Shown here in pieces: positions 1 to 7,282 of a DNA stretch of 11,949 bases. This stretch comes from an uncultured Clostridia bacterium. GTDB taxonomy: Bacteria > Bacillota > Clostridia > Oscillospirales > Acutalibacteraceae. Numbering within the stretch: the first letter of the stretch is position 1; each line of letters begins with the position of its first letter. Position numbers and translations under genes: made by a program. The stretch covers positions 1 through 11,949 of the forward strand of contig CALEIS010000047.1 of assembly GCA_937877675.1 (NCBI GenBank), written 5' to 3'. Below the pieces are notes generated by a model, which was given only the letters and a program-made list of their open reading frames with translations, had not been told where the DNA came from and made no database searches.

Positions 1-1640
1 AAGCATTAACAGCAAATCATATTAACAGATTCTACAATATCTATGACTACAACAAGGTACAGTTACATAATCTTTATGGACCAACAGAATGTGCAGTTGA
101 CGTAAGCTATTATGCATGTGTACCAGAAGACATAGACCCAGTGCCAATAGGTAAACCAATCTACAATACACAGCTCTACATCACAGATAAATATCTTAAC
201 CCAACACCAATAGGAGTAGTGGGTGAACTTTGTATTGCAGGTGTAAACGTAGGACAAGGTTATCTCAATAACGAAGAACTCACAAATGAAAAGTTCATCT
301 CTAACCCATTCGGCGAAGGAAAGCTATACAAAACAGGCGACTTAGCATATTGGAGAGAAGACGGACAGATATGTTATGTAGGAAGAATGGATGGACAAAT
401 TAAACTTAACGGTCAACGAGTTGAGTTAGGTGAGATTGAAAAGGTTATCAGTGATTTTGAGGGTGTTGAGTCTGTTGCAGTTGTAATTATACAGAACAAC
501 GGACAAGATGTACTTGTAGCATTTTGTTGTGGTGACGAAAATGCGACTAACGAAATCATAGAATACTGCGAAAGTAAATTGCCACATTATATGGTGCCAA
601 GTAAATTCCAGTTTATCCCTAAAATGCCTCTCAATCAAAGTGGTAAACTTGACCGAAAGGCACTTAAGAATATGGACGTTGCGTTTGATGTTACAATTGT
701 CAAGGAAGAACCTGTAACTGATACAGAAAAGATGCTTTGCAACTTGTATGAAGAGGTGCTCCATATAGAGTTTGTAGGTAAAAATGAAAGTTTCTTTACT
801 CTTGGTGGCACAAGCCTTGATATGATTTCAATTTTGTCTCAAAATGAGTTGAAGGATGTTTCTGCTGCTGAATTCATCGCAAATCCAACCCCTGAAAAGT
901 TGGCAGCACTTCTTGAAAATTCAAGTAAAGAAGAAACATCAAGCCTTTATGCATTAAGAAAGGTTAAAGAATCAACAAAGGCGATTGTCTTTATACCATA
1001 TGCAGGTGGTGACGCTTCTGCATTTGCAACTATTGCAAAGGATTTTGAGGAGATTGCACCAGATGTTTCACTTTATTATGTTGATTATCTTCGCTCTGTT
1101 GAAGAATGTAATTTAGTTGCTTATGAAATTTCAAAACTTGCCAAACTAAAAGAAGTTTCTATTTATTCTCATTGTGCAGGTGCTGCAGTTGCATTACAAC
1201 TTATAAACATTCTTGAAAAGCAGGGTGTGGAGATTCACAACTATATTACAGGCGGATTTATTCCTACTGATAAACCAAGTAAGCAGAATGGCTGGAATCG
1301 CATACCAAAACAAAGAATCCTGAAAAAACTTATAAAAGCAGGTGCTCCATTAGAAATGTTATCTGATGAGAGTAAGTATGGTATGGTTGAAAAATTCCGT
1401 AATGATACTGACTTTATGACAGAGTATTTTTACAAATTGGCACAACCTATTAATGTAAAGACATCTGTGATAATCAGTAAAACTGACATATTCACACAGA
1501 ATTATAAGGATGCAGAAAGATTGTGGAAAGCACATACCAATAATCTTGATAGGGTGAGTTTTATTGATTGTGACTCCCATTACTTCCAAACTGAAAAAAG
1601 TAGAGAAGTAGCAACAGTTATCATGGATTCAATAACATAA
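1..1640 (+). CDS. Non-ribosomal peptide synthetase, C-terminal part (A-PCP-TE), 5' truncated by the window
   Basis: This is the end of the terminal module of a modular peptide synthetase. The frame is open from base 3, so the GTG at 141 is internal and not a start; residues here count from base 3 (545 visible). Adenylation motifs appear in order: YGPTE at 25-29 (A5), YKTGDL at 109-114 (A7), GRMDGQIKLNG with RVELGEIE at about 127-146 (A8), and the A10 lysine in NQSGKLDRKAL at 211-221. The carrier domain has LGGTSL with the phosphopantetheine-accepting Ser at 271. An alpha/beta-hydrolase thioesterase follows from about 325: PYAGG near 333, the nucleophile elbow SHCAGA with Cys391, Asp495 and His526. 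The Cys replaces the usual Ser. By family knowledge the module would load an amino acid, accept the growing peptide and release it. The missing upstream part should hold the rest of the A domain and a condensation domain. The domain call is near certain; the product is unknown. Confidence 0.95.
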   Translation, partial: ALTANHINRFYNIYDYNKVQLHNLYGPTECAVDVSYYACVPEDIDPVPIGKPIYNTQLYITDKYLNPTPIGVVGELCIAGVNVGQGYLNNEELTNEKFISNPFGEGKLYKTGDLAYWREDGQICYVGRMDGQIKLNGQRVELGEIEKVISDFEGVESVAVVIIQNNGQDVLVAFCCGDENATNEIIEYCESKLPHYMVPSKFQFIPKMPLNQSGKLDRKALKNMDVAFDVTIVKEEPVTDTEKMLCNLYEEVLHIEFVGKNESFFTLGGTSLDMISILSQNELKDVSAAEFIANPTPEKLAALLENSSKEETSSLYALRKVKESTKAIVFIPYAGGDASAFATIAKDFEEIAPDVSLYYVDYLRSVEECNLVAYEISKLAKLKEVSIYSHCAGAAVALQLINILEKQGVEIHNYITGGFIPTDKPSKQNGWNRIPKQRILKKLIKAGAPLEMLSDESKYGMVEKFRNDTDFMTEYFYKLAQPINVKTSVIISKTDIFTQNYKDAERLWKAHTNNLDRVSFIDCDSHYFQTEKSREVATVIMDSIT

Positions 1641-1674
1641 AAAACCGAAGAGCATTAAGCTCTTCGGTTTTTTT
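1641..1674. terminator. Rho-independent terminator, probably bidirectional, after the NRPS gene
   Basis: A perfect 13-bp stem (AAAACCGAAGAGC at 1641-1653 with GCTCTTCGGTTTT at 1659-1671) surrounds a 5-base loop and runs into a T tract. It begins directly after the synthetase stop codon. Six A residues precede the stem, so on the minus strand it also ends in a U tract and could stop transcripts arriving from the converging Lgt-like gene. Confidence 0.93.
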
Positions 1675-1730
1675 ATCGTTTTTATTATCTTTGCATTTTG
1701 CTTAAGTTTTAACTTTTTTATTTTTGGGTT

Positions 1731-2540
1731 TTATTTAGCTAATTTTTCTTCAAGTTTTGTATGAATATTGTCGAAGAAAGCTGAGATTTTATTTCCAAAA
1801 AATTTGAGTGCAAGCAATAATAACAAGCCATATAAAACGCCACCAATACTCAAGAAGTGATATGTATTAAATGGCCCCAAAACAGGTGGATGTGCAGCAG
1901 ATAAGAATTCTATTGGGAATCTTGTAACACTGTAAAGAATTATATATATAGGAAGCAAACTGCCGGCTTGAGCTTTTTTTCTATATATAAGAAGGAAAAT
2001 TAAGATGCCGACTGCACATATCATTTCAAACAATTGTACGGGTACTTGATAGCCTGGGTGGTCGGGATGATGGTTGTAAAGTCCATGTTGCCATGAAATT
2101 CCCCAACAACAACCAGTGCAGAAACAAGCAAGTTTGACAAAAAACAAGAATATCGGATATAACATTGTTAAAGTATCAGAATTTTTTAAAGGGTTGGCAA
2201 CGAAAACTGCTGAAACAGCAAATGTTGCAATTGGAAGAAGGATGATAATACCATAATAGTTTGCACCCGTGCCGACCATCTTACCAAAAACACTAGTTGC
2301 CTGTGATGTAGAAATCACTTGTCTTGCAGAAAGATATAATTCGATAATAGTCACAATAACGAAAACAATTTTACCAGCTGTTTTTGATTTCTTTGATGTT
2401 AATATACTAAAATATTTAGCAAGAATGCCAGGTGCTTTTAATTTTATACCTAAAAAGAAAATACTACCAATTGTTGCAATATTAAATGCCAAGAGATTGA
2501 TAAGGTCATACTCTTCATAACCATTAAGAAATCTATACAT
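1731..2540 (-). CDS. Divergent prolipoprotein diacylglyceryl transferase (Lgt)-like membrane protein
   Basis: A 269-residue polytopic membrane protein with hydrophobic segments at roughly 13-32, 57-70, 95-115, 127-147, 172-186, 195-205 and 228-247. Three Lgt-family hallmarks are visible: a segment aligning with the Lgt signature box (VKLACFCTGCCWG at 135-147), VPVQLFE at 166-172, and TRFPIEFL at 206-213. Lgt normally moves a diacylglyceryl group from phosphatidylglycerol to the lipobox Cys of prelipoproteins. Aligned by eye with the E. coli box, Arg143 becomes Lys136, Asn146 becomes Cys139 and Glu151 becomes Cys144. Arg239 and Glu243 appear kept (Arg207, Glu211), but Arg246 becomes Ser214. 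It is therefore probably a paralogue and not the housekeeping enzyme. The start is supported by AGAGGTG (2546-2552) five bases upstream. It lies downstream of the phosphopantetheinyl transferase gene but has its own promoter. Family membership is fairly sure; function is open. Confidence 0.75.
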   Translation of the reverse strand: MYRFLNGYEEYDLINLLAFNIATIGSIFFLGIKLKAPGILAKYFSILTSKKSKTAGKIVFVIVTIIELYLSARQVISTSQATSVFGKMVGTGANYYGIIILLPIATFAVSAVFVANPLKNSDTLTMLYPIFLFFVKLACFCTGCCWGISWQHGLYNHHPDHPGYQVPVQLFEMICAVGILIFLLIYRKKAQAGSLLPIYIILYSVTRFPIEFLSAAHPPVLGPFNTYHFLSIGGVLYGLLLLLALKFFGNKISAFFDNIHTKLEEKLAK

Positions 2541-2564
2541 AAATTCACCTCTATTTTTTTACAC

Positions 2565-2593
2565 ATTCTATCATGAATAGACAATTTTTGCAA
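2565..2593 (-). promoter_or_regulatory. Sigma-70-type promoter for the Lgt-like gene
   Basis: On the minus strand TTGCAA (2588-2593) is followed after exactly 17 bases by TAGAAT (2565-2570), about 25 bases ahead of the start codon and just upstream of the AGAGGTG ribosome site. It would let the Lgt-like gene be expressed independently of the sialidase-transferase transcript. Confidence 0.6.
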
Positions 2594-2613
2594 GTGTAAG
2601 AAATGTAAAAATT

Positions 2614-3129
2614 CTATGACTGCTTTACACAAACAGAAAGTGCATAATCTCCGATAATTTCTGTTTGGAATTCAAAACCTTCAAGGTTTAATACATCAAA
2701 TCCATCAAAAATTTCAATAGCACCCTGACCACTGATTTTACTGTAGGCTTCTTTTTTAGTCCAAATCTCGTAAAAGGTTGCTGTAGAAGGGGATGTGTTA
2801 AGATATTCTAACTCCTTGCCCTTATAAAATCTTTTTGCGATTTTTTGATAATCTCTGTCAGTTGCCATAAATTCAATGTCTATTCCCACAGGCTTATCCG
2901 ATTTGCAAACAGCAATCATATCACGGCTGTGAGAGATACTTACAAAACAATTGTCAGCCAAGGGCTTATTACGCTCATCATAATGGAGATTTTCAACACC
3001 CATTGACAACAGCGCACTTGCAGCCGCAATACTTTCTTTTTTCTTACAATGTTTTTTTACATTTTCAGGAAGAGAAGTTGTGTCATATTCAGTTTTATCG
3101 GATAATTTAAAGAAATAAACTGAAATCAT
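2614..3129 (-). CDS. 4'-phosphopantetheinyl transferase, Sfp type
   Basis: A 171-residue enzyme that transfers 4'-phosphopantetheine from coenzyme A to the conserved Ser of carrier-protein domains, converting apo- to holo-carriers in the cytoplasm. Family motifs are clear: SISHS at 64-68, the metal-binding VGIDIE at 81-86 (Asp84, Glu86), and WTKKEAYSK at 123-131 with the third acidic ligand Glu127. It is shorter than Bacillus Sfp (about 224 residues), mainly through compact N- and C-terminal parts, but all catalytic motifs are present, so it looks functional. It begins 20 bases after the sialidase stop and is probably co-transcribed with it. The ribosome site is a modest GGTGAT. The synthetase at the left end converges on this gene cluster and carries a carrier domain of the kind this enzyme class modifies. 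That link is inferred from proximity; it may also serve other carriers. Confidence 0.92.
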   Translation of the reverse strand: MISVYFFKLSDKTEYDTTSLPENVKKHCKKKESIAAASALLSMGVENLHYDERNKPLADNCFVSISHSRDMIAVCKSDKPVGIDIEFMATDRDYQKIAKRFYKGKELEYLNTSPSTATFYEIWTKKEAYSKISGQGAIEIFDGFDVLNLEGFEFQTEIIGDYALSVCVKQS

Positions 3130-3149
3130 TTAATCACCAGTAATCAACC

Positions 3150-4643
3150 TTACATTAAGCCTAATGCAAATTTTATTTTTGCAAAGTTCTTTTTCATCTT
3201 TATTGAACGTTCAGTTTTTGGTGAGGTATCATATTTGAAGTCAAGATTTTCACTATTGATTTCATTGACTTCACCACTATCTGATACGCTGAAAACAGTA
3301 TATTTAAGATGTGCAGCTTCATCCTCATAGAAAACAGCAAAATTACCATCGGATAATTCTGTAAGACAAGAATATCCGTAAAAACCTTGTGTTAAGTGAT
3401 ACTTACTAATCCATTCAACGTCGCCATTACTTTGAGTAAGACCAACACGAAGTACGCCATCGGCTCTTGCTTTAAGATTTCCACCAGCAGAGCAGAGAAT
3501 GACTTGTTTGCCACTGATTTTTCTTGTTGTTTCCATAAGTGAAACCATACAGTTTTTTGTGCCTTCAAGCGCTCTGTCTGCACGGAAAGCAGTCCATGTG
3601 TGACCACCATCGGTACTATCTGCATAAGCTATGTAGTTACTCAGGTTTCGTGCGTAAATACGCAATGCTTTATAGTTTTCACCTTCAATTTTAACAAGCT
3701 GAGCTTCACTTGTTTTTTGAAGACCTGGTTTAATCTTAATTTTGTTACTTCTGTGCCATGTGATACCATTATCGTCAGAATAAATGACACTTGCATTTTC
3801 AAAAATAGGGTCTTTAAATAAACCGTTATTATCGTAAACACAGAAAAGAATTCTCTCTTTTCCGTTGTGTTCAATTACCATTCCACGGCCTGGTCCAACC
3901 CCAAGGAATGATTCGCCATCTTTTTTTACTTGTTCAGAAAGAATGGATGGATGACTCCATGTTTTACCGTTATCATCACTATATCTTAACCATAAATAAG
4001 TTGTTCTGTAACATTTTAAATCAGCAGAGCTATAGAAAATATTTTGTTGAATATTTACTCCATCTGCACCTTTTTGTGATGTATAGAGGGCTTCACCATT
4101 CTTATAAAGTCTAAACTCTCTGTCGATAGAATAGTCTGTTGTTGAATTATCTCTTTTGAAAATTGGAGCTAAATTTCCACTGAAATCACCGACATAATAT
4201 TCAAATGTGTTTAACTTATCATTGTTTTTACCTGTTGTTAAGAGTAAGTGCTTTTTACCATTGATTGTAGTATATCCCGTACCAGTTTTGCACTGAAGAT
4301 AACCGCATTCTGAGGGTTGAACATCTGCTAACAAAAAGATTCGTCCTGTTTTTGACTGTACAATAACAGAATCTATGAAAGACGCACTGTCAGTTGATGT
4401 AACTGTGTCAACGTAATCGTCAAAATGATTAACCATAGAATATTCCCAGTTAGTATATCCATCTTTTGAAATTGCTACTGCAATATCAATATTATTAGGG
4501 GAGTCTGAACCGTGAGAATAACGAATATCAGCACCTGCTATAACACTACCATCGTTAAGGGTATAAAGAGCAGGAATTCGATTGCGTTCAGAGCCGAATT
4601 CTTTATTGTCAAAAGGTTGTTCATATATGATTTTTGAAGCCAT
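3150..4643 (-). CDS. Sialidase (exo-alpha-sialidase, GH33), NanI/NanJ-like, no signal peptide
   Basis: A 497-residue sialidase expected to hydrolyse terminal alpha-linked sialic acids. The GH33 signature is nearly complete: NRIPAL at 21-26 with the first triad Arg22; the acid/base candidate Asp47 in SDSPNNID; three Asp boxes (SDDNGKTW 222-229, SDDNGITW 289-296, STDGGHTW 343-350); SEAQL with Glu313; Arg332 and Arg399 as likely triad partners; and the nucleophile candidate Tyr424 in GYSCL, followed by FYED. Between propeller blades, residues about 105-220 (GTGYTTINGKK, YLWLRYSDD) match the inserted domain known from clostridial NanI/NanJ enzymes. The start is firm: AAGGAGA lies about 5 bases upstream, and the protein begins MASKIIYEQP with no hydrophobic leader. 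It lacks carbohydrate-binding modules and a cell-wall anchor. It probably heads a transcript that includes the phosphopantetheinyl transferase. The fold and reaction class are nearly certain; linkage preference is unknown. Confidence 0.93.
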   Translation of the reverse strand: MASKIIYEQPFDNKEFGSERNRIPALYTLNDGSVIAGADIRYSHGSDSPNNIDIAVAISKDGYTNWEYSMVNHFDDYVDTVTSTDSASFIDSVIVQSKTGRIFLLADVQPSECGYLQCKTGTGYTTINGKKHLLLTTGKNNDKLNTFEYYVGDFSGNLAPIFKRDNSTTDYSIDREFRLYKNGEALYTSQKGADGVNIQQNIFYSSADLKCYRTTYLWLRYSDDNGKTWSHPSILSEQVKKDGESFLGVGPGRGMVIEHNGKERILFCVYDNNGLFKDPIFENASVIYSDDNGITWHRSNKIKIKPGLQKTSEAQLVKIEGENYKALRIYARNLSNYIAYADSTDGGHTWTAFRADRALEGTKNCMVSLMETTRKISGKQVILCSAGGNLKARADGVLRVGLTQSNGDVEWISKYHLTQGFYGYSCLTELSDGNFAVFYEDEAAHLKYTVFSVSDSGEVNEINSENLDFKYDTSPKTERSIKMKKNFAKIKFALGLM

Positions 4644-4678
4644 AATAATCTCCTTGTAATAATTTAATCAATATATTT

Positions 4679-4707
4679 ATAATATCAAAAAGAAAATGTG
4701 TTGTAAA
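4679..4707 (-). promoter_or_regulatory. Promoter of the sialidase transcript
   Basis: Reading the minus strand, TTTACA (4702-4707), a 17-base spacer and TATTAT (4679-4684) stand about 35 bases before the sialidase start, followed by a strong AAGGAGA ribosome site at 4649-4655. It is divergent from the methyltransferase promoter, with 31 bases between the two -35 boxes, so one regulator could reach both. Confidence 0.6.
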
Positions 4708-4738
4708 CATTTTTATAGAAAAACTCACAAAACTATGG

Positions 4739-4767
4739 TTGATAGGATAAAAAATGAGTGCTATAAT
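4739..4767 (+). promoter_or_regulatory. Promoter of the membrane methyltransferase gene
   Basis: TTGATA (4739-4744), a 17-base spacer and a perfect TATAAT (4762-4767) precede the gene by about 30 bases. The ribosome site GGGAGGG is at 4787-4793. The -10 box sits inside an imperfectly centred inverted repeat, CTATA-ATTAG-TATAG (4761-4775), which could be an operator. Confidence 0.75.
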
Positions 4768-4797
4768 TAGTATAGAATAATTTGCTGGGAGGGTCTT

Positions 4798-5469
4798 ATG
4801 ACTGTAAAACTATTTGTTCAGGCAATATTTAAGTTTTTATTGGGAATTATTTTGATTGGAGTACTGATTTTCCTACCTGCCGGTACATTTTCTTTTGTAA
4901 ATGGTTGGATTTTTATGGGAATTCTTTTCGTTCCAATGTTTGTTGTAGGACTTGTTATGATGTTCAAAAATCCCGAACTGTTGAAAAAAAGACTTAATGC
5001 TAAGGAAAAAGAAAAAGAGCAAAATCTCGTCGTTAAACTCAGTGGACTCATGTTTTTAGTGGGGTTCATTGTGGCAGGATTAAATTTTCGCTGTGGTTGG
5101 TACTCCTTACCAAAAGGTGTGGTAATTGGTTCTTCCATAGTTTTTCTTGTGGCGTATATTTTGTATGCAGAAGTCTTGCGTGAAAATACATATCTTTCTC
5201 GTACAATCGAGGTGCAGGAAAACCAAAAAGTTATTGATACAGGTCTTTATGGTATAGTTCGTCATCCAATGTATAGTGCAACATTACTACTGTTTTTATC
5301 AATGCCACTTGTTTTGGGGTCAATATTTTCTTTTTGTATTTTTCTAGCATACCCACCGATAATAGCAAAAAGAATTAAAAATGAAGAGAAACTTCTCGAG
5401 AAAGAACTCAACGGATATGTTGAGTATAAGAAAAAAGTGAAGTATAGATTAATACCATTTATATGGTAA
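4798..5469 (+). CDS. Isoprenylcysteine carboxyl methyltransferase (ICMT)-family membrane methyltransferase
   Basis: A 223-residue integral membrane protein with about five hydrophobic segments (roughly 5-28, 34-55, 80-96, 107-124, 158-187). The C-terminal half carries the family's AdoMet-binding hallmark: TGLYGIVRHPMY at 148-159 with the RHPMY core, followed by a long hydrophobic stretch and a charged helix with NEE at 195-197 and a downstream EYKKKVKYRLIP. The family transfers a methyl group from S-adenosylmethionine to a membrane-associated acceptor: prenylcysteine carboxylates in eukaryotes, phospholipids in related enzymes. The bacterial substrate is generally unknown, so no substrate is assigned. 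The start is set by GGGAGGG four bases upstream and by a strong promoter. It is transcribed away from the sialidase gene. The next gene downstream has its own promoter, so this is probably monocistronic, although no terminator was found behind it. Confidence 0.85.
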   Translation: MTVKLFVQAIFKFLLGIILIGVLIFLPAGTFSFVNGWIFMGILFVPMFVVGLVMMFKNPELLKKRLNAKEKEKEQNLVVKLSGLMFLVGFIVAGLNFRCGWYSLPKGVVIGSSIVFLVAYILYAEVLRENTYLSRTIEVQENQKVIDTGLYGIVRHPMYSATLLLFLSMPLVLGSIFSFCIFLAYPPIIAKRIKNEEKLLEKELNGYVEYKKKVKYRLIPFIW

Positions 5470-5484
5470 AATTCATATTACAAA

Positions 5485-5513
5485 TTGACAGTTTTTATTG
5501 TTAAGATTAAAAT
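5485..5513 (+). promoter_or_regulatory. Promoter of the zinc-ribbon membrane protein gene
   Basis: A perfect TTGACA (5485-5490) is followed after 17 bases by TAAAAT (5508-5513). The ribosome site AGGAGG at 5533-5538 lies eight bases from the start codon. All spacings are ideal, so strong constitutive-type expression is expected. Confidence 0.75.
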
Positions 5514-5546
5514 GATGAAGTAAAAAAAATTCAGGAGGTATTTATA

Positions 5547-7244
5547 ATGTTTTGTGGAAAATGTGGAACACCTGTGGATGAGCAGACAGGAATGTGTCCT
5601 AATTGTGATATGCCACAGCCAGCTCCAGAACAACCTAAAAAGCCAAAAGATAAAAAGAATGGAAAGATAATTGCTGTAATTGTTATTTCAGTTATTCTTA
5701 GTATTACGATTATTTTTACAGCACTTTTTGGATGGAAATTGTTCATTAAGGAAGAACCAGCAACGGTAAATACTGAGGAACAGAATGAGAAAGAGCAGGA
5801 AAAAGTACCGCCAATATATGGAAAGGTTTCTGAACAATATGCGAAAGCCATATTACAGAGAGGAAGTAATGCAAGTAAGGGCGAATATGTCAATGGTAAC
5901 TTGTTTTCAAAGTTTAATAACAACGAGAATTACAAGGTTTTCTTCTCATTGATAGATATTAACAAAGACGGAACAAGCGAATTGATTATCGGTGGTGGTG
6001 AAGATAAGAATAACACCAAAATTTATGATATCTTCACTAATGACGGAAAAAATCCAGTTGCATTGTTCCCAGTAGGTAGTATTGGTGACGAAAAGACACT
6101 TGATGTATATGACAACGGAAATATCAAGGTATCAAATGAACAGTCATCCTCATTCAAGCAATATGACTACTTTACCTTGCCTGAAAAGTCAACAACTGTA
6201 TCACATCAGATGGGATTGACAGACGATGACGGCAAATATTATAAACATGATGAAAATGGAAATTATATTTCTAGCATCACACAACAAGAGTATAACGAGA
6301 TAGTAGGTAGCTTCGAGTCTGCTAAGATTAACCCTGAGTGGACAGAATTTGTTCCTGAGGATTATGTATCAGAAAACGATGCAACTGAAACAAAGGTAAT
6401 AACTTTTGAAGAAGCAAGGAATATTGCTAAAACATATTGGAACTATAAGGAATCTGAAGATGGATACTGTTATCAAGATGGTTTGAAACTTGCTATTTTT
6501 GGTGATGAAAGTGAAGCAGTAGAGTCAGGTGGAATTAAATATTATTATTTTAGATTAAGAGCATTAGTTGATACACATTGGACAACCTATGATATGTTAT
6601 ACGTCAATTCGGAAACTGGCGAATGTTCTACTCGTTTGCCTGATGACTTGGATAAAGGTGGGGACCTTTCAAAGGAACAACTTGAATCTTTTGATGAACT
6701 TATAAATGCTGATTTTGATATATGGGGTAACAAGGTTGAAGGTAGTACTATAAATGAGTATTACATCAACAACTACATATATAACGGCTTTTATGCAGAT
6801 GAAAAGTCAACAATGTATAATTATTATTTCCCGAATCAAATACAAATGGGTTTTTCTGACCCATTGAATAAGTTCAATGATACATATTCTCAAAATGGAC
6901 ATTGTTATATTTATGATGCGGACAAAGTGTTGTTCATACTTAACGATGTGTTTGGTTTAAACGTAACAACAACTGAAGCAACGGATTACTATTATTTCTA
7001 CAATGATAAATTCTATTATTGTTCTAATAGTAGTGGGGCAGGCAACCTATACTACACAGAAAGAGTAATCACCGCTAACGAAAAGCAATCTGATGATTAT
7101 TACCTAATAACAATAACACAGTATTCAAAGGATTTTGATACAAATACAATAGTTGAGACACAGGAAATGGAAATTGTGGCAAAACCTTCCACTCATTCAC
7201 AATATGGCGACTATTGGGCAATTAAATCTATGAAAATAAAATAA
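5547..7244 (+). CDS. Zinc-ribbon, single-pass membrane protein with large extracytoplasmic region; function unknown
   Basis: A 565-residue protein of unknown function. A short zinc ribbon opens it: CxxC at Cys3/Cys6 and CxxC at Cys17/Cys20. A Pro/Lys-rich linker (22-39) and one transmembrane helix (about 40-62) follow, then an acidic linker rich in Glu (70-87) and about 480 residues predicted outside the membrane. Two features stand out there: DINKDGTSELIIGG at 137-150, which looks like an EF-hand/FG-GAP-type calcium loop (Asp137, Asn139, Asp141, Glu145), and a segment at about 286-360 (FEEARNIAKTYW to YVNSETGEC) that resembles a PepSY-like unit in pattern only. The C-terminal 200 residues are rich in Tyr, Asn and Asp, as often in surface-exposed proteins. 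The cytoplasmic ribbon and external body suggest a sensor or scaffold across the membrane, but this is inference. The start is fixed by an ideal AGGAGG site; the gene ends at a terminator. Confidence 0.85.
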   Translation: MFCGKCGTPVDEQTGMCPNCDMPQPAPEQPKKPKDKKNGKIIAVIVISVILSITIIFTALFGWKLFIKEEPATVNTEEQNEKEQEKVPPIYGKVSEQYAKAILQRGSNASKGEYVNGNLFSKFNNNENYKVFFSLIDINKDGTSELIIGGGEDKNNTKIYDIFTNDGKNPVALFPVGSIGDEKTLDVYDNGNIKVSNEQSSSFKQYDYFTLPEKSTTVSHQMGLTDDDGKYYKHDENGNYISSITQQEYNEIVGSFESAKINPEWTEFVPEDYVSENDATETKVITFEEARNIAKTYWNYKESEDGYCYQDGLKLAIFGDESEAVESGGIKYYYFRLRALVDTHWTTYDMLYVNSETGECSTRLPDDLDKGGDLSKEQLESFDELINADFDIWGNKVEGSTINEYYINNYIYNGFYADEKSTMYNYYFPNQIQMGFSDPLNKFNDTYSQNGHCYIYDADKVLFILNDVFGLNVTTTEATDYYYFYNDKFYYCSNSSGAGNLYYTERVITANEKQSDDYYLITITQYSKDFDTNTIVETQEMEIVAKPSTHSQYGDYWAIKSMKIK

Positions 7245-7245
7245 T

Positions 7246-7271
7246 AAAAGGGACTTTTTAAGTCCCTTTTT
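7246..7271. terminator. Bidirectional terminator between converging genes
   Basis: A perfect 11-bp stem (AAAAGGGACTT at 7246-7256 with AAGTCCCTTTT at 7260-7270) has a 3-base loop and T-rich flanks on both strands. It sits one base after the zinc-ribbon gene's stop and 12 bases beyond the stop of the converging GH43 gene, so it can end both transcripts. Confidence 0.9.
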
Positions 7272-7282
7272 CTTTTGCATAT

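Noticed and set aside
141..143. GTG at 141 as the start of the synthetase gene
   Set aside because: The frame is open back to base 3 and the upstream codons encode a conserved adenylation A5 motif, so the gene begins outside the window.
426..764. 112-codon open frame antisense to the synthetase
   Set aside because: It is opposite conserved adenylation and carrier motifs and lacks start signals.
4818..5138. 106-codon open frame antisense to the methyltransferase gene
   Set aside because: It lies fully inside a clearly coding gene on the other strand, its composition is that of a reversed hydrophobic coding region, and it has no ribosome site or recognisable motif.
5531..5923. 130-codon open frame antisense to the zinc-ribbon gene
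   Set aside because: It covers the promoter-proximal part of a well-supported gene and its sequence is the mirror of the zinc ribbon and transmembrane segment; no independent support.
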